From an uncultured Campylobacter sp. (GTDB taxonomy: Bacteria > Campylobacterota > Campylobacteria > Campylobacterales > Campylobacteraceae): a DNA stretch of 20,573 nucleotides. The DNA lies in contig NZ_CALIIS010000009.1 in the NCBI RefSeq assembly GCF_938017705.1, positions 1 through 20,573 of the forward strand. Direction: 5' to 3'. Below the pieces are notes generated by a model. That model made no database searches and had not been told where the DNA came from. It saw nothing but the letters and a program-made list of their open reading frames with translations. Below, in pieces: positions 7,883-14,493 of this stretch; the first letter of the stretch is position 1, and every line of letters starts with the position of its first letter. The position numbers and the translations under genes are program-made.

Positions 7883-8096
7883 CGGCTTTGGTAAAATACC
7901 CTACCTCTTGATAAATCAAATTTGCAAGCTAGTTTAAATTTAAGCGATGCGGTTGCTGCCAAAAAATTCTATCTGCAACGGCGATTTTTAAACGACAGCG
8001 CCGAAACGGGCGATGATGATTTGCGGAAGTGCGCTGCGCCGGTTGCAAATACCGTGCGGTGGGCAAGCGAGCATTAAGCGATAGCGCCAGTCTTTC

Positions 8097-8150
8097 TTAT
8101 GCTTTATCCAACTCGTTTGTTGCCTTGCCAATTCTACTTGAATTACTCAT
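8097..8150 (-). pseudogene. Tiny ORF coupled to the broken membrane gene
   Basis: The ATG at 8150-8148 overlaps the TGA of the upstream frame (ATGA), with AAGGA about eight bases before it, a normal coupled start. It encodes MSNSSRIGKATNELDKA and then TAA. After the TAA the same frame stays open, beginning ERLALSLNARL, until a TAG at 7931-7929. The sequence around the stop has a helical/coiled-coil look, and TAA is one base from a Leu or Glu codon, so this may be the start of a gene cut short. The base composition changes from AT-rich to ordinary near 8095, suggesting the island boundary truncates it. It may equally be a chance frame. Confidence 0.3.
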
Positions 8151-8692
8151 TTTTTATCCTTTTTATTAAAATTTTTTATATTTAAATATGCTAAGTTTTT
8201 TCTTATTTCGTTTTCTTGTTTAGAAGTTAAACTAAGAATTAATATTGTTGGGGAAATTTTAAATCTTCTTTTTCTAAAAATGGCCATTAATTCTGTAACT
8301 CCACAATATCCATACGAAAAAAATCTATCAATTTGTTTCGCATGTAATATAATTTTAAAACCAAAAATATCCTTATAAACCATTTTATCTTCATAAATTT
8401 CAAAATAATCAAAAAAGATTATCGAATATAAAATTTGTAAAACTATAAACGAAATATAGGCACAAAACGTATTTAAAATCAGACTAAATATGCCAATATC
8501 AAAAACAAAATTTGGTATAGCAAATATTATCGGTATCTAAGCTATCAACAAATAAACAATTAAATCAAAAGCCACATAAAACGGATTTCTTTTATCAAGT
8601 CTATAAAGTAGTTTTGGTTCGTTTTGATTTTCCAAATTCGTATTTTTATCTAAATTTTGATTATTTTCCGAATTTTCTTTTAGTTTTTCCAA
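8147..8692 (-). pseudogene. Membrane protein gene interrupted by an in-frame TAG
   Basis: Read from TTG at 8692, the frame gives 181 codons of coherent protein with one TAG at codon 52 (8539-8537). Residues 1-30 are Glu/Asn/Lys-rich and hydrophilic. The stop lies inside the first hydrophobic segment (FYVAFDLIVYLLIA, stop, IPIIFAIP). A second hydrophobic segment (SLILNTFCAYISFIVLQILY) follows, then a soluble domain (YEDKMVYKDIFGF ... KISPTILIL) resembling small membrane proteins with a PH-like tail, which is an impression rather than a match. The upstream TAA at codon -2 fixes the frame. No ATG lies between the TAG and 8383, so reinitiation would lose both membrane segments. Very AT-rich against its neighbours, so probably acquired. 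It is either a pseudogene or a recent nonsense allele. Confidence 0.6.
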
Positions 8693-8735
8693 ATTTTATT
8701 CTTTTTATAAAATTTCCTAGCAAATTCAATCTCGG

Positions 8736-8755
8736 TCAGTATCGTTTGATACTGA
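8736..8755. terminator. Perfect 8-bp hairpin between the two island genes
   Basis: TCAGTATC (8736-8743) and GATACTGA (8748-8755) form a perfect stem around the loop GTTT. It lies between the RTX fragment and the broken membrane gene. Read on the plus strand it is followed by ATTTTATG, a weak T-run; read on the minus strand there is none. The role is uncertain. Confidence 0.4.
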
Positions 8756-8798
8756 ATTTTATGAATTTACAAATTTAAACTCGCTATTGCTTTTAAAT

Positions 8799-9194
8799 TC
8801 AAGCAACAAGCAAATTTAAATTTGCAAATTCCCCTAATGCTTCAAATCCGTTATTAGCCAAGCTCCCATCTCTTAGTAAAGCATGATTTCCAAATAGTTC
8901 GCTTCCGTTTGTTATGCTATTTGTGATTAGGGTTTTATTGATGAGAATTCCGTCATTTTTATCTATCCAAGAGGTATTTTCTGCGAATTTGTTATTATCT
9001 AGGTCGAAGTATGTTTTACTGTTTTTTCTTGATATTGTTTTTATGCCGTCGCCGTTTAAATCAATCACAATCGGAGAAGTTTTAGTTGAAGCCGGAGTCA
9101 TATCCGGGAAAGTATCGTTTGGACTGTCGAGGTCATCGTCTATGATTTTTTGTAAATTCTTAGTTATCTCACTACTTTTTAGCAAATCAGACAA
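8799..9194 (-). pseudogene. RTX-type calcium-binding protein fragment
   Basis: A 131-residue frame opening at TTG (9194), directly after an in-frame TAA. The middle reads SPIVIDLNGDGIKT, then YFDLDNN, FAE, SWI, DGILI, then ITNGSELFGNH, LLRDGS and NNGFEALGEF. This ordered set is the conserved block of large secreted RTX/haemolysin-type calcium-binding proteins of Campylobacter and other Gram-negatives, where DLNGDG is a calcium-binding loop and NGSELFG precedes NGFEAL. Full-length members continue with another Asp-rich loop and go on for hundreds of residues; here the frame ends within about ten residues of GFEALGEF. No signal peptide or repeat array is visible. It starts 26 bases after hisG. 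It is best read as a remnant or orphan cassette of a large exoprotein gene. Confidence 0.7.
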
Positions 9195-9220
9195 TTAATT
9201 TACCAACTCATCAGTTAAAC

Positions 9221-9829
9221 TCAAAGAATGCGAGCCAGCTTATCTCGTAGGTTTAAAATTTCATCGCGCTTTAGCACGAAGCTGTTTTTGTTGGCGATGA
9301 GGTGCGCGGAGCTTTGCATTATGGTTTCTGCGGGTTGCAGCCCGTTTTGCTTCATCGTAGCGCCGGTCTCCACGACATCGACGATAGCGTCGGCAAGCCC
9401 TATGAGCGGGGCTAGCTCGATCGAGCCGTAGAGTTTGATAATATTTACGGCGACGGCCTTGGAGGCGAAGTATTCGCGAGTGATGTTGGGCATTTTCGTA
9501 GCGATTTTTAGACTCGGAGCGCCGTAGTTTAGCCGGGTGCCCGCATGCACGCCCACGCAGACGCGACATTTTCCGATTTTAAGATCGAGCAGCGTAAGCA
9601 CGTCGGGGCGATGCTCCTCAAGCACGTCAAGCCCCACTACGCCGATATCCGCCGCACCTCCCATAACGTAAGTGGGGATATCTTGGTTGCGGACGTAGAG
9701 GAATTTAAAATCGCCCTCTTGCATTATGAGTTTGCGATCCTCGAAAGCAAAATCAAGCCCGAAGATGGCTTTAAAAATTTTAAGCGTATCGTCGGCTATG
9801 CGACCTTTTGGTAGGGCTATGGTTATCAT
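9221..9829 (-). CDS. hisG: ATP phosphoribosyltransferase, short form
   Basis: Catalyses the first step of histidine synthesis: ATP plus PRPP to phosphoribosyl-ATP. At 202 residues it is the short form (HisG_S), which lacks the C-terminal regulatory domain and in known cases needs HisZ. The N-terminus ITIALPKGR, the block LYGSIELAPLIG (133-144) and the PRPP-binding DVVETGAT (151-158) match the family signature. The ATG overlaps the coaX stop (ATGA), so it is the last gene of the minus-strand operon starting at 12319. No hisZ or other his gene is in the window. From memory, C. jejuni carries the long form, so this is a lineage difference. Confidence 0.95.
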   Translation of the reverse strand: MITIALPKGRIADDTLKIFKAIFGLDFAFEDRKLIMQEGDFKFLYVRNQDIPTYVMGGAADIGVVGLDVLEEHRPDVLTLLDLKIGKCRVCVGVHAGTRLNYGAPSLKIATKMPNITREYFASKAVAVNIIKLYGSIELAPLIGLADAIVDVVETGATMKQNGLQPAETIMQSSAHLIANKNSFVLKRDEILNLRDKLARIL

Positions 9830-10461
9830 GCGAGCCCCTTTTTTGCGATCAAGCTTACCATCGATTTAAAGATCAGATCCTTTTCATAGATTGAGTTACG
9901 AAAATACCGCATCAAATAGGCTCCGTCGCCGCCCGTGAAGTAAATTTTATTATTGCCCGCGATGTTTTCGATAGTAAGCACGATAGGCTTTAAAATCCCG
10001 TAGTTTACGGCGTTTACGGTCTTTTGCGGTAGCGGGTCCAGATCGATATTGGTTGAAAGCGTGACATCCAGCACGGGCGCGATGCTCGCGAACGACTTTA
10101 AAAGTGTGCCGATACCAGGCATTATAAATCCGCCTAGGTGTGAGCCTTTAAACATCAAATCCACGGTGATCGCGCTGCCCGCATCGACGACGATGCCCGT
10201 CGCTACCGCGGAGCACGCCGCTATGCGGTCGATCCCGAGCCCGCGGTAGGCGGTTTTTAATTCAAAGTACGGCGCCAGATCGACAAACAGAGGGTTTTTC
10301 AGCTTTTTTTTCACGCTATCATTGACGCTAATGAAAAAAATTCGCTCCTTCGGCTCGTACCGCATAAACTCCGCTACGGGCATGCTTTGCGTTACGCCGC
10401 CTTTATAAAATTTAACTCTAGAATTTCCTACGTCACACAAAAGCATAGAGGCTAAATCCAT
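9826..10461 (-). CDS. coaX: Type III pantothenate kinase
   Basis: Phosphorylates pantothenate in the first step of coenzyme A synthesis, in the cytosol. 211 residues, near the short end of the family. Family motifs in order: phosphate-binding CDVGNSRVKF (residues 9-18), GIDRIAACSA, VVDAGSAITVD and YFTGGDGAY, covering the ASKHA-fold nucleotide and pantothenate sites. The 5' end overlaps the upstream hypothetical gene by 29 bases if ATG 10461 is used; the later ATG at 10446 (MLLCDVGNS) would shorten the overlap and is equally plausible, as neither has a strong ribosome binding site. The stop overlaps the hisG start, indicating translational coupling. It matches the position of Cj0394c in C. jejuni. 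Confidence 0.92.
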   Translation of the reverse strand: MDLASMLLCDVGNSRVKFYKGGVTQSMPVAEFMRYEPKERIFFISVNDSVKKKLKNPLFVDLAPYFELKTAYRGLGIDRIAACSAVATGIVVDAGSAITVDLMFKGSHLGGFIMPGIGTLLKSFASIAPVLDVTLSTNIDLDPLPQKTVNAVNYGILKPIVLTIENIAGNNKIYFTGGDGAYLMRYFRNSIYEKDLIFKSMVSLIAKKGLA

Positions 10462-10765
10462 TTTCTTTTAAAAATTTCGCGCTTTTAGAGCACATCTGCG
10501 AGTTGTAAAACAGCACGCGCTTTTTGACGACCTTGCCTAGGCTTGCGCTAATATCGCTTGTGAGCGAGAGTAGAAATTCCGCGTCGCGCATTACAAAGCG
10601 AGATTTTGCGTCACGCATAAACAAAAGGACGTTGTAGTTTTTTAGATCCACGCCGAAATACGCGCCGTATGATCGCGAGCGCGTAAAGCTAGCGATATCT
10701 AGCGTTTGGAATTTTTGAAGCAAAAGGCCTTCGCGAACGCAGAGTTTTGAAATTTTATCTAGCAT
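10433..10765 (-). CDS. Conserved Campylobacter hypothetical protein
   Basis: 110 residues from ATG 10765; the TTG immediately before it at 10768 is an alternative. No signal peptide or membrane segment is visible. The chain looks like a small alpha/beta soluble protein with a basic middle (SFTRSRSYGAYFGVD) and a C-terminal KFLKENGFSLYAFV. No function is recognised. It overlaps the end of the lipoprotein gene by 11 bases and the start of coaX, so it is translated as part of the operon. The same slot is occupied by a hypothetical gene (Cj0395c) in C. jejuni, suggesting a conserved but unassigned role. Confidence 0.8.
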   Translation of the reverse strand: MLDKISKLCVREGLLLQKFQTLDIASFTRSRSYGAYFGVDLKNYNVLLFMRDAKSRFVMRDAEFLLSLTSDISASLGKVVKKRVLFYNSQMCSKSAKFLKENGFSLYAFV

Positions 10766-11768
10766 CAAAATTTAAAATTTTATCGTCGTAGTAAAACGAG
10801 CTACCCGCGATAAAAGACTTATCATCGAACTCGCCATTTAGCTCGTAGATCGCTTGTCCATCTAAATTTTCATTCACGCGGATGACGTAGCCGTTGCGCT
10901 CAATGATATACAGATAGCCACCGCTAAGTAGTGCGCCGCTAAACTGCGCGAAGGTAAATTTACGCGATTTGAGTAAATTTAGCCCGCGATCTAGTAGCTC
11001 GACTCTGCCGTCTTTTAAGAAAAGATAAATTCTATCGCCGCTAAAAATCACGTCTTTGATGTCTACGTTATGATTTTTATTGCCCGCAGGACTTACCAGC
11101 ATTAGCCTAGTGGCAGTTACGGCATAAAGGTTATCGCCCTTGTTTTCTAAGGCAATAATGTTGTTAAAAAACGGCTGGTTGCTTACGACGAAATCGCGTG
11201 CCGAGCGCCCACCTACGTTTTCTGCGATGCTAACTAGTCCGTCTAGCGCAGGATAAGCGATAAGCTGGTTGATAAATAGCGGTGACGCCACGCGCGAATC
11301 GATTGCGAATGCATCGCCTACTTTATGATCGAGTACCACTGCGCCCGAGCTTAGCTTGATAAGCATAATCGAATCATCACTCATCACTAAAGCCAAATCA
11401 TCGCCGCGTATATTTGCACTTAGCGCTTGTCTGCCGAGGGCTTTTTCAAATTTTACGGCGCCTGTGCCACTAACCACTTTAAGCGTGCCATTGATGTCAG
11501 TTACGACGAAATTTCCATCATATTCACCTAAAAATTTCTCACTTTTTAGGACTTTGAAATTTTTCACCAATCCGTTTTTAGAGATGACTTCGCCGTCTTT
11601 TAGCGTAGCACCATCTTTACTAACCGCTACGATTTCCGATGGCAGTGAGCCGTTAAATTTCATATCGCCTGTGATGTTTTCGTCGCTAGGTTCGAAATAC
11701 TGGCGCTTCGTCGAGCAGCCTAAAAATAAAAACGATAGTAAAAGCGTAAATATCAGCGTTTTTTTCAT
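10755..11768 (-). CDS. Lipoprotein with beta-propeller-like repeats
   Basis: 337 residues with a clear lipoprotein signal: MKK, a hydrophobic run and FLGC with the lipidated Cys at position 18, then S-T-K. The mature part is rich in short beta-strand units ending in polar turns (NFKVLKSEKFLGEYDGNFVV, LALVMSDDSIMLIKL, RIYLFLKDGRVELLDRGL), the look of a PQQ/WD-like beta-propeller such as BamB. The similarity is structural impression only. Its start overlaps the TPR gene stop by one base (TAATG), with GGAGG upstream. The pairing with a YfgM-like protein just upstream recalls yfgM-bamB in E. coli. It matches the Cj0396c lipoprotein position. An envelope assembly role is inferred. Confidence 0.8.
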   Translation of the reverse strand: MKKTLIFTLLLSFLFLGCSTKRQYFEPSDENITGDMKFNGSLPSEIVAVSKDGATLKDGEVISKNGLVKNFKVLKSEKFLGEYDGNFVVTDINGTLKVVSGTGAVKFEKALGRQALSANIRGDDLALVMSDDSIMLIKLSSGAVVLDHKVGDAFAIDSRVASPLFINQLIAYPALDGLVSIAENVGGRSARDFVVSNQPFFNNIIALENKGDNLYAVTATRLMLVSPAGNKNHNVDIKDVIFSGDRIYLFLKDGRVELLDRGLNLLKSRKFTFAQFSGALLSGGYLYIIERNGYVIRVNENLDGQAIYELNGEFDDKSFIAGSSFYYDDKILNFDAR

Positions 11769-12319
11769 TATTTATTGCCTCCATAGTGTTTCAAAGCAAG
11801 TGCGATTTGACGAACTGGCGAGTTGAGCGGAATTTTATCTAGCTCTGCGTGAGCTTGCTCGATTTTGCCCTCTTTTAGTAGGTCGTAGCCTTTGAGCAAA
11901 GAATCGTAATCGGCGAGTAGCACTCCGCCTTGTTTGCCGTTTTGTAGATTTATTATCTCTTTTAGCATAACATCGATGCCTTGGGTATTTTCTAGCGCCG
12001 CTCGCTCGTCTGCAGAGCCGTTTTGCAAAATATAAAGAGCGTATAGATTTATATCTTTTTGCTTAAGCTCGGCTAGCTTAGCGTCATCGCGCTTGTTAAG
12101 CAGCTCGTCATAGATCGCATTAGCACTTGCTATGCGGCGATCGCTTAGAAATTCATTTGCGTAATATCCGATAAATGCTACGATCAAAACCGCAGCCAAA
12201 AATATCAGCGGCTTTTTGTATTTTTTTACGAAAATTTCACTTTTTATGACGCTTTCTAGAAACTGCTCTTCTGTACCAATCTCTTTTTTCACGCCTTCGA
12301 TGTCGTCTTTTAAAGCCAA
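11768..12319 (-). CDS. Membrane-anchored TPR protein (YfgM-like)
   Basis: 183 residues, beginning at TTG (12319) with AAAGGAC correctly spaced upstream; no ATG alternative fits. A charged cytoplasmic N-terminus (1-35) is followed by one membrane segment (about 37-55, PLIFLAAVLIVAFIGYY), then a helical periplasmic region with alternating Ala/Leu typical of degenerate TPR (IYDELLNKRDDAKLAELK ... LLKEGKIEQAHAELDKI). This arrangement is that of the YfgM/TPR_21 family, which in E. coli associates with the Sec machinery and periplasmic chaperones. It is the first gene of the operon TPR-lipoprotein-hypothetical-coaX-hisG. It corresponds to Cj0397c by position. Confidence 0.8.
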   Translation of the reverse strand: MALKDDIEGVKKEIGTEEQFLESVIKSEIFVKKYKKPLIFLAAVLIVAFIGYYANEFLSDRRIASANAIYDELLNKRDDAKLAELKQKDINLYALYILQNGSADERAALENTQGIDVMLKEIINLQNGKQGGVLLADYDSLLKGYDLLKEGKIEQAHAELDKIPLNSPVRQIALALKHYGGNK

Positions 12320-12351
12320 AATTCAGTCCTTTATTTGAGAAAATCGGCGTA

Positions 12352-12360
12352 ATTGTAGCA
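12352..12360 (-). promoter_or_regulatory. Extended -10 box for the minus-strand operon
   Basis: Read on the minus strand the site is TGCTACAAT: a TG-N extension and TACAAT, 33 bases before the TTG start at 12319. It is the best -10 candidate for the TPR-to-hisG operon and lies back to back with the gatC promoter. Confidence 0.5.
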
Positions 12361-12399
12361 TAAAAAATTTTAAATACCGCCTAAGATAAAGAATTTTTA

Positions 12400-12408
12400 T
12401 GATATAAT
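12400..12408 (+). promoter_or_regulatory. Extended -10 box for the gatC operon
   Basis: TGATATAAT (TG-N plus TATAAT) lies 27 bases ahead of the gatC ATG, after a T-rich run (GAATTTTTA). It predicts a leader of about 20 bases and drives the gatC-pilT-cvpA-fur-lysS-glyA cluster divergently from the TPR operon. Confidence 0.6.
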
Positions 12409-12435
12409 GTCGCATTTATCAGAAAAAGGAAAGTT

Positions 12436-12723
12436 ATGATAATAGACGACGCCTTGCTAAGCAAGCTGGAAAGGCTATCCGCTCTTAAAATTCCAGATGC
12501 TAAGCGAGAAGAATTTAAAGGGCAATTAAATAATATCGTAGATTTTGTAGAAATTCTAAATGAGCTGGATTTACAAAGTGGCGAGGCGGCTATCACTACG
12601 CTGAAAGGCGGTACTCCGTTTCGCAAAGATATTCCACGCAAAAGCGACGTCGCAGAAAGCGTCTTAAAGCATGCTCCGCAGTCCGAAGGCGGCTACTTCG
12701 TAGTACCGAAAATCATAGATTGA
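12436..12723 (+). CDS. gatC: Asp-tRNA(Asn)/Glu-tRNA(Gln) amidotransferase subunit C
   Basis: 95 residues, standard GatC length. GatC stabilises the GatA-GatB complex that amidates mischarged Glu-tRNA(Gln) and Asp-tRNA(Asn). The N-terminal helical block LLSKLERLSALKIP and IVDFVEILNELDL, then the C-terminal belt TPFRKDIPR and GGYFVVPKIID, are diagnostic. The ribosome binding site AAGGAA precedes the ATG at a normal distance. gatA and gatB are not in the window; gatC alone at this locus agrees with C. jejuni (Cj0398). Confidence 0.95.
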   Translation: MIIDDALLSKLERLSALKIPDAKREEFKGQLNNIVDFVEILNELDLQSGEAAITTLKGGTPFRKDIPRKSDVAESVLKHAPQSEGGYFVVPKIID

Positions 12724-12733
12724 AAGGAATTTT

Positions 12734-13816
12734 ATGGAAGAAGTTCAAAGAAATTTAGTAGATATCGAAACCCTACTAAAAACCGTCGTTTTTAACAAAG
12801 CGAGCGACCTTCACTTAGTTTCGCGCTCGGCGCCTCAAATACGTATCGACGGAACATTGCGCCCACTTGCCATGGATCCGCTTAAGGGCACGGATATCGA
12901 GTATATCTGCTACGCGCTCATTACCGATGCTCAAAAAAGTGCACTCGAGGAAAATAAAGAGCTTGACTTTGCGATCGAGCTTCCTAATATCGGACGCTTC
13001 CGTGGCAACTACTACTACACTATGAACGGTGATTTGGCTGCCGCATTTCGTATTATTCCTATCGATATTCCTAGCCTGGACGATTTAAAAGCCCCTACGA
13101 TTTTTAAAGAGGTAGTCAAGCACGAAAAAGGCATGATTTTGGTTACCGGGCCTACTGGTAGCGGTAAATCAACTACTCTTGCCGCGATGCTAAACGAAAT
13201 CAACGAAAAAGAGCGCAAGCACATCATCACCGTTGAAGATCCGGTCGAGTTCGTCCATACCAATAAAAAAGCGCTTTTTTCTCACAGAAATATTGGCACC
13301 GATACCCATTCCTACGCTAATGCGTTAAAATTTGCCTTGCGTGAGGACCCGGACATTATCCTAGTTGGTGAGATGCGCGATAGAGAGACTATCTCGATTG
13401 CTATTACCGCGGCTGAAACCGGTCACTTGGTATTTGGTACCCTACACACCAACTCCGCGATGCAGACGATCAACCGTATTATAGATAGCTTTGATGGCGG
13501 CGAGCAGCTCCAAGTGCGAAATATGCTCTCCGTGTCACTTACCGCGGTCATTTCGCAATCACTTTTGCCGAAGCTTGGCGGTGGACGTATCGCGATCCAT
13601 GAAATTTTGCTCAATAACAATGCCGTAGCGAATCTAATCCGCGAAAACAAGGTGCATCAAATTTACTCTCAAATGCAGCTAAATCAGCAATCTACAGGAA
13701 TGATAACTCAAACTCAAGCGATGGTAAAGGCGATCCGTGCAAATCAAATTTCAAAAGATACGGCGTTTAGGTACTCGACTAACCTACAAGAGCTAATAGG
13801 CGTGGTGGGTGCTTGA
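12734..13816 (+). CDS. pilT: Twitching motility / type IV pilus retraction ATPase PilT
   Basis: 360-residue hexameric secretion-family ATPase. The N-terminal PAS-like domain has the PilT signature KASDLHL and IRIDGTLRPL. Walker A is GPTGSGKSTT (139-148, K145), the Walker B region is DPDIILVGEMRD (205-216, catalytic E213), and the His box is TGHLVFGTLHTN (229-240). The C-terminal ANLIREN motif corresponds to the AIRNLIRE motif that distinguishes PilT retraction ATPases from PilB/GspE. It begins 10 bases after gatC, with AAAGGA, and its stop overlaps the cvpA start. No pilin or other pilus gene is nearby. In C. jejuni, as I recall, gatC is followed directly by cvpA, so pilT is an extra gene here. 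Confidence 0.93.
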   Translation: MEEVQRNLVDIETLLKTVVFNKASDLHLVSRSAPQIRIDGTLRPLAMDPLKGTDIEYICYALITDAQKSALEENKELDFAIELPNIGRFRGNYYYTMNGDLAAAFRIIPIDIPSLDDLKAPTIFKEVVKHEKGMILVTGPTGSGKSTTLAAMLNEINEKERKHIITVEDPVEFVHTNKKALFSHRNIGTDTHSYANALKFALREDPDIILVGEMRDRETISIAITAAETGHLVFGTLHTNSAMQTINRIIDSFDGGEQLQVRNMLSVSLTAVISQSLLPKLGGGRIAIHEILLNNNAVANLIRENKVHQIYSQMQLNQQSTGMITQTQAMVKAIRANQISKDTAFRYSTNLQELIGVVGA

Positions 13817-14493
13817 TGGAAGGTATTAATTGGTTCGACGTCGGCTGTTTGGTACTCGTAGTGCTCTTCGGACTACGCGGTATCACCAACGGCATTGTAA
13901 AAGAAATTTTTGGAATTTTGGGTCTCATCGGCGGTCTTTTTGCCGCGATGCGTTATAAAACTATGGCAGGCGAGTGGATTGCAGCCAAAATTCCCGCTTT
14001 ACAGAATACAAACGGCGTGCTTTCAGGCGATACGACGCAGGTTCTCATCGGCTTTATCGCTGTGCTTTTTGGTGTATGGATCTCGTGTTTGATTATAGGC
14101 GAAATCATTTCAAAATTCTTTAAATGGAGCGGACTCGGATTTGTCGATAAGATCGGCGGTTTCGTGTTTAGCGTAAGTAAAATTTTCTTGATTTTTGCAG
14201 TTATCGTTACGCTTGCAAGCGGTCCTATGTCGATGAATGAACAGACTAAAAAGTATTTTGAAAGCAGCAAAACTGCGCCGATTTTCTTAAAAATCGGAAA
14301 TTGGATTTTAAATCTCAAAGACGATCCGAAGATCAAACAAAGCTTGGATTCTATCGGTTCTAAGATGGATGATAAGCTCTTAAAAGATCAAAATTCTACC
14401 GCCCGTATGAACTCGGATCAAAATCAAAGCACTGAATCTAGCGATTTTAATGCTAGTTCAGAAGTAAATTCTACAGAAAGGACGAAATTATGA
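13816..14493 (+). CDS. cvpA: CvpA family membrane protein
   Basis: 225 residues from ATG 13816, which overlaps the pilT stop (TGATG); the TTG just before it is a less likely start. Four hydrophobic segments lie at about residues 8-25, 30-45, 75-100 and 115-135, and the N-terminus (WFDVGCLVLVVLFGLRGITNGIV, read in pieces) follows the CvpA pattern of an Asp in the first membrane helix and a G-x-x-x-G turn. The C-terminal 60 residues are polar, Ser/Asn/Asp-rich and disordered. CvpA proteins are inner-membrane proteins linked to colicin V secretion and envelope homeostasis; the exact role is unknown. The gene sits directly ahead of fur, as in C. jejuni (Cj0399). Confidence 0.88.
   Translation: MEGINWFDVGCLVLVVLFGLRGITNGIVKEIFGILGLIGGLFAAMRYKTMAGEWIAAKIPALQNTNGVLSGDTTQVLIGFIAVLFGVWISCLIIGEIISKFFKWSGLGFVDKIGGFVFSVSKIFLIFAVIVTLASGPMSMNEQTKKYFESSKTAPIFLKIGNWILNLKDDPKIKQSLDSIGSKMDDKLLKDQNSTARMNSDQNQSTESSDFNASSEVNSTERTKL

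Larger units (their letters stand above)
7235..8096. other. Long gene-free stretch between dnaE and the AT-rich island
   Basis: About 860 bases with base composition like the rest of the genome but no frame resembling a protein. A GTG-started frame at 7438-7692 gives an Arg-rich, patternless 84-residue product and is not accepted. The stretch carries AAAATTTT palindromes and a 23-base near-identical repeat at 7778-7800 and 7860-7882. It may be the eroded remains of one or more genes, but no family can be recognised. Confidence 0.5.

Noticed and set aside
8914..9198. 94-codon plus-strand frame opposite the RTX fragment
   Set aside because: The minus strand carries the recognisable calcium-binding block; the plus frame is its shadow.
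11356..11826. 156-codon plus-strand frame opposite the lipoprotein gene
   Set aside because: The minus-strand lipoprotein has a lipobox, overlapping operon spacing and synteny; the antisense product has no features.
12320..12435. Fur box in the divergent promoter region
   Set aside because: The AT-rich DNA gives weak partial matches everywhere, and none stands out as a 19-base inverted repeat.
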